Source of the DNA: Pseudomonadota bacterium
GTDB taxonomy: Bacteria; Pseudomonadota; Alphaproteobacteria; Rhizobiales; Xanthobacteraceae
DNA: 41,011 nt
Assembly (NCBI GenBank): GCA_018971625.1
Contig: JAGXAJ010000033.1
Coordinates: forward strand, 1-41,011
Direction: 5' to 3'
Shown: one piece after another, positions 7,149-14,946 of the stretch
Layout: every line of letters begins with the position of its first letter
How positions within the stretch are numbered: position 1 is the first letter of the stretch
The notes under the pieces: generated by a model
The model's database searches: none
What the model was told of the DNA's origin: nothing
What the model saw: only the letters and a program-made list of their open reading frames with translations
Made by a program: the position numbers and the translations under genes

Positions 7149-8666
7149 GTGCTCTCCAGCGACGTTACATCCCTACTCGATCGTCTTGGCGTCGTTCCCA
7201 ATCGTCGGCATGGTGCTCACGCCGTGCGCTCGCCCCTGACCGGCGAGACCATCGCCAATGTCCAGGACGCGAGTCCGCAGCATACAGCCGAGACTATTGC
7301 GCTGGCCGAAGCAGCATTCCGGCAATGGCGCCAAGTGCCTGCACCGCAGCGCGGCGAACTGGTTCGCCTGCTCGGTCAAGATTTGCGCGCCGCCAAGGAT
7401 GCACTCGCGCGTCTCGTCACCATCGAAGCAGGCAAGATCGTCTCGGAAAGCCGTGGCGAGGTGCAGGAGATGATCGACATCTGCGATTTCGCGGTCGGCT
7501 TGTCGCGACAGCTTTACGGCCTCACCATCGCCAGTGAACGGCCCAATCACCGTATGATGGAGCAATGGCATCCGATTGGCCCCGTCGGTATCATCACTTC
7601 GTTCAATTTCCCCGTCGCTGTGTGGTCGTGGAATGCGGCTCTGGCGCTGGTTTGCGGCAATCCGGTGATCTGGAAGCCGTCGGAGAAAACCCCGCTGACG
7701 GCACTGGCGGTGCAGGCATTGTTTGAACGCGCCGCCGCCAAAGCGGGCAACATCCCAGACGGTCTATCCACGGTGCTCATCGGCGGCCGGGATGTCGGCG
7801 AAGCCTTGGTCAACGATCCTCGCGTGCCGCTGGTCTCCACGACCGGCTCGACCGCGATGGGTCGCGAGGTGGGGACGCAACTTGCGCGGCGGTTTGCGCG
7901 CAGCCTTCTCGAACTCGGCGGCAACAACGCCTCGATCATCTGCCCGTCGGCAAACTTCGATCTGGCGCTACGAGCCATCGCCTTTGCTGCGGCCGGAACT
8001 GCCGGCCAGCGCTGCACCACGCTGCGCCGGCTGTTCGTCCATGACAGCATTCATGATGGTTTTGTGGCGAAACTGAAACAGGTCTACGCCTCCACGAGGG
8101 TCGGCGACCCGCTTATGAGCGACGAGATGCTGGTCGGCCCGCTGATCGACGCCGCGGCATTCCAGAACATGCAGCGCGCGCTTGAGGAGGCACGGGTGCA
8201 CGGGGGGCGGGTCCATGGTGGCGAGCGAGTCGAGGAGAAACGGTTTCCTAACGCCTACTATGTCCGGCCAGCGCTAGTGGAGATGCCGGCGCAAACCGGG
8301 CCGGTGCTACGTGAGACATTCGCTCCGATTCTTTATGTTATGAAGTACACCGAACTCGACGCCGCGATCGAGCAGCACAATGCGGTCGCTCATGGTCTAT
8401 CGTCCTCGATCTTCTCGACCGACATGCGCGAGGTTGAGAAATTTCTTTCGGTGACAGGCTCTGACTGCGGCATCGCCAATGTCAATATCGGCCCTTCCGG
8501 CGCCGAGATCGGCGGCGCATTCGGCGGCGAAAAGGAAACGGGTGGCGGCCGCGAAGCCGGCTCCGACGCCTGGAAAGCGTATATGCGTCGCCTCACCAGC
8601 ACCGTGAACTACGGCAACGATCTCCCACTAGCCCAGGGTGTCCGTTTTGACATCGACCAGGGTTGA
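7149..8666 (+). CDS. Aldehyde dehydrogenase, alpha-aminoadipate semialdehyde / piperideine-6-carboxylate type
   Basis: The 505-aa protein starts at a GTG and spans a full ALDH. Catalytic residues are visible: N153 in TSFNFP, K176 and E179 in WKPSEK, general base E255 in LELGGNN, and nucleophile C289 in GTAGQRCTT. The AGQRCTTLRR and FGGEKETGGGREAGSDAWKAYMRR stretches are characteristic of the ALDH7 branch (ALDH7A1, AmaB), which oxidises alpha-aminoadipate semialdehyde to alpha-aminoadipate in lysine breakdown. It converges with, and overlaps by 39 bp, a class-III aminotransferase on the other strand that could supply the semialdehyde. The substrate is inferred from the subfamily and this neighbour. 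Confidence 0.87.
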   Translation: MLSSDVTSLLDRLGVVPNRRHGAHAVRSPLTGETIANVQDASPQHTAETIALAEAAFRQWRQVPAPQRGELVRLLGQDLRAAKDALARLVTIEAGKIVSESRGEVQEMIDICDFAVGLSRQLYGLTIASERPNHRMMEQWHPIGPVGIITSFNFPVAVWSWNAALALVCGNPVIWKPSEKTPLTALAVQALFERAAAKAGNIPDGLSTVLIGGRDVGEALVNDPRVPLVSTTGSTAMGREVGTQLARRFARSLLELGGNNASIICPSANFDLALRAIAFAAAGTAGQRCTTLRRLFVHDSIHDGFVAKLKQVYASTRVGDPLMSDEMLVGPLIDAAAFQNMQRALEEARVHGGRVHGGERVEEKRFPNAYYVRPALVEMPAQTGPVLRETFAPILYVMKYTELDAAIEQHNAVAHGLSSSIFSTDMREVEKFLSVTGSDCGIANVNIGPSGAEIGGAFGGEKETGGGREAGSDAWKAYMRRLTSTVNYGNDLPLAQGVRFDIDQG

Positions 8667-9875
8667 GCTTTCGCGCCGGCGAAATTCGTCCAACACTTCG
8701 GCAACGCGTTCGACCGCCCAATCGATTTGGGATTCGTCGATGATTAGCGGTGGTGCAAAGCGAATGGTGTTGCGGTGGGTATCCTTGGTCAGCACTCCAG
8801 CCCGTAATAACAGGGTCGCCACTGCGGCGGCACTGGCCAAGTCAGGTTCCAGTTCGAGGCCGGCGAACAGCCCTCGCCCGCGCACCTCGCGGATGATCGG
8901 ATTTTCGATCGCGGCCAGCCGAGCGCACAAATGCGCACCCAGGCGGGCGGATCGCTCGATCAACTTTTCATCGATCAGGGTGTCAAGGGCCGCCAGCCCG
9001 ACCGCCGCTGCGACCGGATTGCCACCAAAGGTACTGCCGTGGTCGCCCGGCTGGAATACCTGCATCACCTCGCGACGCGCCAGAAACAGCGACACCGGAA
9101 GAAGGCCGCCGCCAAGGGCCTTGCCCAAGGTCACCGCATCCGGCTGCACGCCGTCATGGTGGCACGCCAGCAATTGCCCGGTGCGGCCAAGGCCGGACTG
9201 GATCTCGTCACAGATCAGCAGGACGTTGTGCTCCCGACAAATGCGCGCGACCTCGGCAAGGTAGCCCGCAGGCGGCACATTGATGCCGCCTTCGCCCTGG
9301 ATCGGCTCGACGAGAAAGGCCGTGGTGTTCGGCGTGATCGCTGCCCGAAATGCCTGGGCGTCACCGAATGCCACCGACTTGAAGCCGGGCGGAAATGGCC
9401 CAAAGCCGTCGCGATATTGCGGCACAGACGAGAAGCCGATGATGGTTATGGTGCGGCCGTGAAAATTGCCATCGCACACGATGATCTCGGCGCGGTCGGC
9501 CGGCACTCCCTTGACCTTATAGGCCCATTTGCGCGCGGCCTTGAGCGCCGTCTCCACCGCCTCCGCGCCGCTGTTCATCGGCAGCGCCAAATCCATCCCG
9601 GTCAGGCTGCAAGCGCGCGCGAGAAACGCTCCTAGGCGGTCGTTGAAATAGGCGCGTGAGATCGTGTCCAGTTGTCGTGCCTGGTCGGTGAGCGCTCGCA
9701 CCAACCGCGGATGGCAATGCCCGAAGCTCGCCGCCGAATAGGCGCCCATCATATCGATGTAGCGCCGCCCATTTACATCCCAGAGGTAGACGCCTTTGCC
9801 GCGCACGATGGTGACCGGCATCGGCGCATAGTTCGAGGCACCGAAACAGGTTTCTAGGTCAACCGAGCGGTCCAT
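8628..9875 (-). CDS. Class-III aminotransferase, ornithine/lysine delta-aminotransferase-like
   Basis: The start is the ATG at 9875, 10 nt after AAGGAG, giving 415 aa; an upstream in-frame ATG adds 21 residues with no family support. PLP-enzyme motifs are clear: NSGAEAVETALK (101-112), FHGRT, CDEIQSGLGRTG with D223, and TLGKALGGGLLPVS with Schiff-base K252. The overall sequence is closest in feel to ornithine-oxo-acid transaminase (RocD), which makes glutamate semialdehyde. Related enzymes use the epsilon-amino group of lysine. The 3' end overlaps that of the piperideine-6-carboxylate-type dehydrogenase, which favours a lysine/ornithine catabolic pair, although opposite strands exclude a simple operon. 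Confidence 0.85.
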   Translation of the reverse strand: MDRSVDLETCFGASNYAPMPVTIVRGKGVYLWDVNGRRYIDMMGAYSAASFGHCHPRLVRALTDQARQLDTISRAYFNDRLGAFLARACSLTGMDLALPMNSGAEAVETALKAARKWAYKVKGVPADRAEIIVCDGNFHGRTITIIGFSSVPQYRDGFGPFPPGFKSVAFGDAQAFRAAITPNTTAFLVEPIQGEGGINVPPAGYLAEVARICREHNVLLICDEIQSGLGRTGQLLACHHDGVQPDAVTLGKALGGGLLPVSLFLARREVMQVFQPGDHGSTFGGNPVAAAVGLAALDTLIDEKLIERSARLGAHLCARLAAIENPIIREVRGRGLFAGLELEPDLASAAAVATLLLRAGVLTKDTHRNTIRFAPPLIIDESQIDWAVERVAEVLDEFRRRESSTLVDVKTDTLG

Positions 9876-10663
9876 GACACGTGCTCCTTCAACCCGCGTC
9901 TTTAACCTCGAGCTTTTGAGCCCGAGGACGGCCCTCATTCCTGCATCAATCGCAGCAGCATCGTCGCGCGCCGCATTGAATAGGCGATTTCGACGCCACC
10001 GTAGGCTGGGTCCTGCGCATGCAATTGCACGTTCTCATCCTGCCGAAACTCGGCAGCCACCTCGTGACAACCTCCAGCGCGCGCTCGGACAGCCGCTTCC
10101 ACGAAAGCCATGGCTTGCGTAAAGCTGTCCGCGGCGGTCGAACATTGGCGTGCTCGCCGTGGGCCGGTCAGGCCGCAATCGTACTGTTTTCCATGTGGGG
10201 CCGCAAAGCAGGAAAGCTAGGGCCTTTCCCATTCGGTGCGAAAAAAAGCTGCGGATTCAATAAACGACGGGACAGCGGCGTCTCTTTATCAAGTCTCGAA
10301 ATGACAATTGCACCAGCGGCAGCCCCTATGGCGCATGATCGATCTCAATCTCGGCAGGCAGCAAGCAACAAGACGTTGACCGACCCTCCAGTGCCCTCGG
10401 CAAAGCGTGTACCGGATTTGCCTTCCCGGCATGGGATGCTGACCCAAGTAGAGCGGATTTCGAAGAAGATCATTTTTTGGCCGCGGGCTTGCGACTCGAG
10501 TTGACTTTCACATCGTTCGGTCGGCACGGCGGGGCCACCGAATCCAGGTCGATCAAACGACCCAAGCAGTCGGCCAAAAGTGAACGTTTCTCGGAGCGAC
10601 TCAGCCGGCTTTGTCGGAATAGAAATCAACCAATCCGATAAGAGTGCCTCGTCGAGCGAGAGC
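9876..10663. other. Long non-coding stretch
   Basis: No gene can be supported. Frames on both strands have irregular composition, no family motifs and no ribosome-binding site. The stretch separates the aminotransferase from the parB-like remnant and the IS remnant, and is probably decayed sequence of the same mosaic region. Confidence 0.5.
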
Positions 10664-10850
10664 TCACCGTAAGGCCTCGAACTGGTCGACAGGATGCATA
10701 GGCGAGCGGATCGCGTTTTCGGCCAGCGAGATTTCGAAGGCGTCGTGGGCTGTGTCTCGACGATGCAGCGAACAGGCTCGGTCTTCGCGACCTCTTTGCG
10801 TTTGACGCGAAGCAGTTGCGCCTGACGCCGTCCCTCGTTGCCAAGATTGC
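10664..10850 (-). pseudogene. Frameshifted parB-like gene fragment
   Basis: Two minus-strand frames together read like part of a ParB/RepB-family N-terminal domain. One gives LGNEGRRQAQLLRVKRKE followed by TEPVRCIVET. After a one-base shift near 10745 the other gives AHDAFEISLAENAIR and SPMHPVDQFEALR. Both pieces match the conserved core of ParB-like nuclease-domain proteins found on plasmids and integrative elements (…GRRRL…, …SLAEN..R..MHPADQFEAF). The beginning and most of the remainder of the gene are missing. It is a relic of plasmid-type or integrative-element DNA. Confidence 0.7.
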
Positions 10851-11025
10851 TGCAGGCGTCCCGGAAGGCGATCGAGCCTATCCCACATCAGATCGTCGCG
10901 CCGGGGAGCCTCCGATCTGACTCCGCCGATACAATTGGCGTCGGCCGCGCACGGCGGCATAAGATCTCAAACACAATCAGCAGACTCGGTCAGTCCGAGG
11001 ACAACCTGTTGAGGCTCCACACTTA

Positions 11026-11402
11026 GAGCCTATTTGTAAATTCACTTGCTGGCATTTCGTATGAGGAGGCTGCCCATGGCGATATGGATCATGGCGGTTG
11101 AGACGTCGATGCGGCGTTCGTAGTCTCGCACCAACCTGCGCCATCGGATCATCCAACCGAAGATCCGCTCTACGACCCAGCGTCGTGGCAAAACCTCGAA
11201 GCCCTTCTGGCAATTGCGGCGACGAATTATCTCCAGCGCGAATTGCAAATAGGCGGCCTTATCCATCAGCTTCAGTCGGTCATAGGCGGCGTCTGCGAAG
11301 AAGTGTGTTTCACCCATGCCGGCGTTTGCGGATTGCATCGAGGATCGCCTGCGCTCCCGCACTGTCAGAGTGCCCGACCTTGTGGCGCGCTAGTCTACGT
11401 TC
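11026..11402 (-). mobile_element. IS5-family transposase remnant
   Basis: The minus strand carries the C-terminal half of an IS5-type DDE transposase: FADAAYDRLKLMDKAA, then RRWVVERIFGWMIRWRRL (including the catalytic Glu region and the Y-(2)-R-(3)-E type signature) and the end SLLIRNASK. Upstream, HSDSAGAQAILDAIRKRR continues the protein in another frame, interrupted by a stop near 11330, so the gene is both 5'-truncated and frameshifted. GAGCCTATTTGTAAA at 11026 resembles an IS5-group terminal repeat; I find no matching left end. It is a dead insertion sequence. Confidence 0.85.
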
Positions 11403-11558
11403 CAAATCCGCTTGAAACGATTTTCTTCGTCGCAAAATCGATGAAGTAATCCATTGTTGCCTGATCGTGAATTGTGATCAACTTCGTCTCCAATTTGACA
11501 GCCCTTTTTTTCGCTGATCTTGATGCCCGCTCCAGGTTTAAGGTTCGGGGGATCTCAA
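11403..11558. other. Porin upstream region
   Basis: This short stretch lies between the IS5 remnant and the porin start. TTGACAGCCC at 11494 resembles a -35 element, but I could not place a convincing -10. Nothing else is seen. Confidence 0.35.
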
Positions 11559-13364
11559 ATGCATTCGGAAGTTGGTGGAAACACCGCGTCAAAAGGCGCG
11601 CGCGCTTTCACAAGACGCGGGTCATTCATTCTGATCGCCACGAGCGTGGTCTGGCTCGCCGGCACAAGCGCGCGTGCAGACGACAACGCGGCACTGCAGA
11701 GGCTGGAAGCGAAGATGCAGGAGCTTGAAGCGCGGCACGAGAGCGAGATGAAAACATTGCAGGCGGAGATCAGGCGATTGCGGAAGGAGAAATCAACGGC
11801 CGCCGCGACGCCGCCGTCCGCAACGCGACCGCCGACGCAGGCAACGGCGCAGCAGGTATCCTCCATCCTTCCGCCGGATCTGCCTCCGCCGGCGACTCCG
11901 GCCAAGGTGCTGATGACCTACGACCGTGGCTATCACTTCGGCTTTTCGGATGCGACCGGGGACAATACGGTCGAACTGTTCGGACGTCTTCAAGTCGATA
12001 CCGGGAACTACACGAGCTACACGCCGGGGCCGGAGACGCTCGACCGCAAGGGTCTCTCGGATGGCGTCGACCTGCGGCGCGCCCGCATCGGCGTGATCGG
12101 CACCTTCATGAGCGATTGGCATTACGCGTTCGTCTACGATCTCGGCAATTCGTCCGACTCCAGCAACATCAACAATGCGCTTGCCAACGCCAATTCGGGC
12201 ACGAGCCCGACGACGAGCAACACCTTCCTGTCGGGCGTCGAGAATGCCTTCATCACCTACAACGGCTTCTACAGCCACGGCCAGCAATTCCCGGTCGCGT
12301 TCGATTTCGGCATCATGGACGTGCCGTGGACCCTAGAAGAGGCGACGAGCTCCAACGACATCATGTTCATGGAGCGATCGAGCGCGCAGGTGATCGCGAC
12401 CACCTTCGGCGGCGGCGATTTCCGTTCGGCGATCGGCGTCCGCTCCAACGACGATCGCTATTGGCTCGGCGCATTCCTGACCGGCCCCGATTCCGGCGAC
12501 CTGCATACCGCAGGCGCCTCGTGCAACACCGGAACTGTTGCGGTGACGCCGGGTACGCCCTGCGTTACCAGCGAGCAGATGACCGGCAACGGACCGCCGC
12601 TCGCATTTCTCGCGCGCGGTGCCTATCAGGTGATCCAGCAAAGGGATGCGAGTTTCCACGTCGGTTTCAATTATGCCAACCTGTTCAACCCCAGCGTTGG
12701 CCCCAACCTGCAAGCGATCTCGTTGTCAGACCGGCCGGAATTACGCGTCGATCCGACCTCATTCCTGCAGAGCGGCAATATCCCGGCAAGGGGCGGCCAG
12801 GTATTCGGCGCGGAAGTCGCCGCGACATACAAGAACTTGTTCGCGCAAGCCGAATATTATCACTACACCATCGGCACGCGCGCGGCTGTTCCAACTTCGC
12901 CCGGCAACCTGCAAGGCGGCGTGCCGGGTCCCACGCTCAATTTCGACGGCGGCTACGTTCAGGCAAGCTATTCGATCGGCGGCACCAGGCATTACGATCC
13001 GACGCGCGGCGCCTATACGGCCGTGATTCCGGAATCGCCGCTGGTGTGGGGAAGTTCCGGCTGGGGCGCGCTGGAGTTTGCGACGCGCTTCACCTATGTC
13101 AACCTCAACAGTCCTTATCTGGCGACGGCCGTGCTCGGCCCGGCCTATTCCGCGCCCGGTGTCTTCACTGGCGGCACCACCACCTATGGCGGCGGCAAGG
13201 AAACAAGCTACGGCGTGGGCCTTAACTGGTATCCGAACCTCAACATGAAGTTCATGCTCGATTACGAACATGTGGTGATCGACAATCCGCAATTCTTTGG
13301 GGGGCCGAACTATCGCGGTGCTACGATCGACTGGGTTGGGGCGCGTTCACAGATCGTATTTTGA
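11559..13364 (+). CDS. Outer-membrane porin, phosphate-selective OprO/OprP type
   Basis: The start is the ATG at 11559, behind GGGGGATCT; an ATG 39 nt earlier lacks a ribosome-binding site. The 601-aa precursor has a basic N-terminus, a signal peptide (FILIATSVVWLAGTSARA) and then a short coiled coil (LQRLEAKMQELEARHESEMKT and onward, about 55-90) as in trimeric porins that anchor to peptidoglycan. A Pro/Ala/Thr linker follows. The barrel begins at VELFGRLQVDTG with LRRARIGVIGTFMSDWHYAFVYDLG, a hallmark of Porin_O_P proteins, and ends TIDWVGARSQIVF with terminal Phe. It mediates diffusion of anions or other small solutes across the outer membrane. No phosphate-uptake gene is nearby, so the substrate is open. 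Confidence 0.9.
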   Translation: MHSEVGGNTASKGARAFTRRGSFILIATSVVWLAGTSARADDNAALQRLEAKMQELEARHESEMKTLQAEIRRLRKEKSTAAATPPSATRPPTQATAQQVSSILPPDLPPPATPAKVLMTYDRGYHFGFSDATGDNTVELFGRLQVDTGNYTSYTPGPETLDRKGLSDGVDLRRARIGVIGTFMSDWHYAFVYDLGNSSDSSNINNALANANSGTSPTTSNTFLSGVENAFITYNGFYSHGQQFPVAFDFGIMDVPWTLEEATSSNDIMFMERSSAQVIATTFGGGDFRSAIGVRSNDDRYWLGAFLTGPDSGDLHTAGASCNTGTVAVTPGTPCVTSEQMTGNGPPLAFLARGAYQVIQQRDASFHVGFNYANLFNPSVGPNLQAISLSDRPELRVDPTSFLQSGNIPARGGQVFGAEVAATYKNLFAQAEYYHYTIGTRAAVPTSPGNLQGGVPGPTLNFDGGYVQASYSIGGTRHYDPTRGAYTAVIPESPLVWGSSGWGALEFATRFTYVNLNSPYLATAVLGPAYSAPGVFTGGTTTYGGGKETSYGVGLNWYPNLNMKFMLDYEHVVIDNPQFFGGPNYRGATIDWVGARSQIVF

Positions 13365-13600
13365 AATATTTTCGTAACGTTCCCTTATGCAGAGGAAATG
13401 TGGGATCTAACCATCGCATCGATGCATGGCACATTGGTCGCCAAGTCGACGAGGGCATTTGGCTTGTCAGCTTCATGCACTATGATCTCGGATATTTCGA
13501 CCTGGAGCAGAAGACCCTGCAGCCCCTCGACAACCGGTTCGGCACGAGGGTTATCACCCATGTCTTAGGTACGTTCTCTTAGGTACGTTCCGTTACCTAT
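13365..13600 (+). mobile_element. Transposase C-terminal remnant (IS481-like) with end sequence
   Basis: A frame directly after the porin stop encodes VDEGIWLVSFMHYDLGYFD and LEQKTLQPLDNRFGTRV, the C-terminal tail I associate with IS481-type transposases of rhizobia. The catalytic domain is absent, so this is a 3' fragment. TAGGTA and TACCTA form a short inverted repeat at 13581-13600, possibly part of the element end. The insertion lies between the porin and the intact tRNA-Gly. Confidence 0.65.
13563..13590. repeat. 14-bp perfect tandem repeat
   Basis: TCTTAGGTACGTTC occurs twice back to back at the end of the IS481-like remnant. It may come from slippage or from nested element ends. Confidence 0.85.
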
Positions 13601-13626
13601 GTGTCCGGCCGGACAAAGGGAAAGAC

Positions 13627-13700
13627 TGGAGCGGGTGAAGGGAATCGAACCCTCGTATTCAGCTTGGAAGGCTGCTGCTCTACCATTGAGCTACACCCGC
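13627..13700 (-). tRNA. tRNA-Gly (TCC)
   Basis: A complete cloverleaf of 74 nt including encoded CCA. The acceptor strands GCGGGTG and CACCCGC pair fully, the D-arm is GCTC..GAGC, the anticodon is TCC in CTTCCAA, and the T-arm is GAGGG-TTCGATT-CCCTT. It reads GGA and, by wobble, GGG codons. It is in the same orientation as tRNA-Tyr 3 kb away and as the defective copy at 2657-2729. Confidence 0.97.
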
Positions 13701-13835
13701 GCAACCGCAACCGGGTTGATCCGGGTGTGGCGGAAGGCGATGAACTAACACGCCGGGCAAGCGGCCTCAACAGCAAGCACGCCATCTCGCCGGATTTGGC
13801 CTAAAGGAACCGGCTACCCGCGTCCCGGAACGTCC

Positions 13836-13864
13836 CTTAACATCGGGCGAATCGTGTCTATACT
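13836..13864 (+). promoter_or_regulatory. Sigma70-type promoter of the small-peptide unit
   Basis: CTTAAC (13836-13841) and TATACT (13859-13864) are separated by exactly 17 bp, close to the alphaproteobacterial -35 (CTTGAC) and the -10. The expected transcription start is around 13871, some 30 nt before a GTG-started micro-ORF. Confidence 0.65.
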
Positions 13865-13883
13865 TTTGTTTCCATCAATAGAT

Positions 13884-13900
13884 GAAAGGAGGTGATCCAG
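13884..13900 (+). promoter_or_regulatory. Extended Shine-Dalgarno sequence
   Basis: GAAAGGAGGTGATCCAG is complementary over all 17 nt to the canonical 3' end of 16S rRNA (CTGGATCACCTCCTTTC). AGGAGG ends 7 nt before the GTG start, the optimal distance. Ordinary genes in this window match only 4-7 nt. Confidence 0.85.
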
Positions 13901-13944
13901 TGTCTTTCACCAAGCGCTGTCACCTCGCTGGGATCGTCCGCTAA
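13900..13944 (+). CDS. 14-aa micropeptide, MSFTKRCHLAGIVR
   Basis: The GTG start sits at the ideal distance from an extended Shine-Dalgarno sequence, and the frame ends at TAA after 14 codons. The peptide is basic, with one Cys and one His. Upstream is a well-spaced promoter; 60 nt downstream of the stop is a strong intrinsic terminator. The unit looks complete on its own (transcript about 165 nt) and is not a leader of a following operon. I recognise no characterised family. It could be a translated micropeptide, a small RNA that titrates 16S 3' ends or ribosomes, or a dual-function RNA. It is far too short for default gene callers. Confidence 0.6.
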   Translation: MSFTKRCHLAGIVR

Positions 13945-14004
13945 GCTTGCTCAGGGCTTGGCAAGGGCGCTCTCGGCGCCTTGACCAGCGAGTGCAACAA
14001 TTGG

Positions 14005-14036
14005 GGTGCGGCGGGCCAGCCCGCCGCACCTTTTTT
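14005..14036 (+). terminator. Strong intrinsic terminator
   Basis: An 11-bp perfect GC-rich stem (GGTGCGGCGGG with its complement, loop CCAG) is followed by six T. It closes the micropeptide transcription unit. Confidence 0.9.
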
Positions 14037-14052
14037 GCGTTTGAGCAGTCCT

Positions 14053-14105
14053 TTAACGCGTTTTCTTCACGCGAACCGGTACCCACTTCGCCCGAAAAGC
14101 TATGG
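14053..14105 (-). repeat. Dispersed intergenic repeat, copy A
   Basis: On the minus strand it reads TTTTCGGGCGAAGTGGG, then TACCGGTTCGCG and GAAGAAAACGCGTTAAA. The same core, TACCGGTTCGCG..AAGAAAACGCGT, recurs at 28503-28600. Elements of this kind are scattered between genes in Bradyrhizobium-type genomes. It lies just after the micropeptide terminator. Confidence 0.75.
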
Positions 14106-14294
14106 CTTAGAACCAAAAAGATTAACCAAGGCCGGCCGTGGGCCACGGCGACCCCCGGCGATGCGCTCGCCGCCATTGCAGCGCGAGCTGCCGTAATAGC
14201 GGTGATGGCCGGTTGCATCATGCCAATCGCGCGGCTGGCAGAGGGCTGGAAACCGATCGCCGTCGCTGAGGATCATGACTTGCTTGCGTAACAT
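14100..14294 (-). CDS. Doubtful small protein, 64 aa, possibly frameshifted
   Basis: The ATG follows CGGAGACGGCC, an acceptable ribosome-binding site. The product starts MLRKQVMILSDGDRF and contains ATGHHRYYGSSRCNGG, like small secreted His/Tyr/Gly-rich proteins of this lineage. It lacks a proper hydrophobic signal core, but reading the next frame after residue 10 gives AIGFQPSASRAIGMM. A frameshift is therefore possible. Its 3' end runs into the dispersed repeat. Confidence 0.35.
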   Translation of the reverse strand: MLRKQVMILSDGDRFPALCQPRDWHDATGHHRYYGSSRCNGGERIAGGRRGPRPALVNLFGSKP

Positions 14295-14469
14295 GGCCGT
14301 CTCCGTCGTGGGTATCGCGCATTGCTTGCGTTCTGGCCATCAGTCGTAGCCCTTCGCGCGGCGCGTCCATGCGGGCTTTCAGACTATCGTATTTCAGGAC
14401 TGTTTCGTGACATAGCTCACATGACGCAATCCGCAACAGACGATATGCTTGGCGAGCTGAAGGAGCACT

Positions 14470-14829
14470 GTGGCGCTGACCATGAAGAACGGGCTTTATT
14501 CGATCCACGTCCATATGCTCGATGGCGTGAAAGGCCGCGACAGCGGCGTGCTGATCCTGCGCGACGGCAGATTCCTCGGCGGAGGCCCCTATTTCTGGTC
14601 GACCGGCTCTTACACTGTCGCCGCCGGCACCTGGAAAGGTGAACTGCGCACCAACCAGCACACGCCGTTTTCCGACCCGTTCGTTCGCCCATTATTCGGA
14701 GGCCGGGAAGTCACCAGCGGGTTTTCCGGAACGTTTGCCGATGACCAAGCCGAGGTGTTCGGCACCACGCTGGTCGGCAGCCGCAGCCTGAGTTTTCACG
14801 CCACGCTGAAGAAACTTGCTGACAGTTGA
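14470..14829 (+). CDS. GrlR-family regulator-like protein, 119 aa
   Basis: GTG at 14470 lies 4 nt after AAGGAG; an ATG 12 nt on is the alternative. The product begins MKNGLYSIHVHMLDGVKG and has repeating strand pairs (GSYTVAAGTWKGELRT, RPLFGGREVTSGFSGTF, TTLVGSRSLSFHATLK). This is the compact beta-fold of the family annotated as T3SS negative regulator GrlR. In enteric bacteria GrlR binds the activator GrlA; the rhizobial relatives are of unknown function and usually not near secretion genes, as here. A role in binding a ligand or partner protein is likely. It sits alone between the repeat and a truncated ATP-grasp gene. Confidence 0.8.
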   Translation: MALTMKNGLYSIHVHMLDGVKGRDSGVLILRDGRFLGGGPYFWSTGSYTVAAGTWKGELRTNQHTPFSDPFVRPLFGGREVTSGFSGTFADDQAEVFGTTLVGSRSLSFHATLKKLADS

Positions 14830-14946
14830 TTCATTACTACAGCCTGTGAGTGCACTAAGGAGGCTAATACACTCGATCAAAAGCGGCAGATTTTATCCAA
14901 GTTGACGTTTCCTTAAATTGACAAATGACAATGCGATAAGCTTTCG

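Noticed and set aside
12116..13225. 369-aa Arg-rich plus-strand ORF inside the porin
   Set aside because: Out-of-frame shadow of the porin with Arg/His-rich low-complexity composition.
13884..13900. Fragment of a 16S rRNA gene in antisense orientation
   Set aside because: The match stops exactly at the anti-Shine-Dalgarno region, and a promoter, start codon and terminator are placed around it. An rRNA fragment would continue into helix 45.
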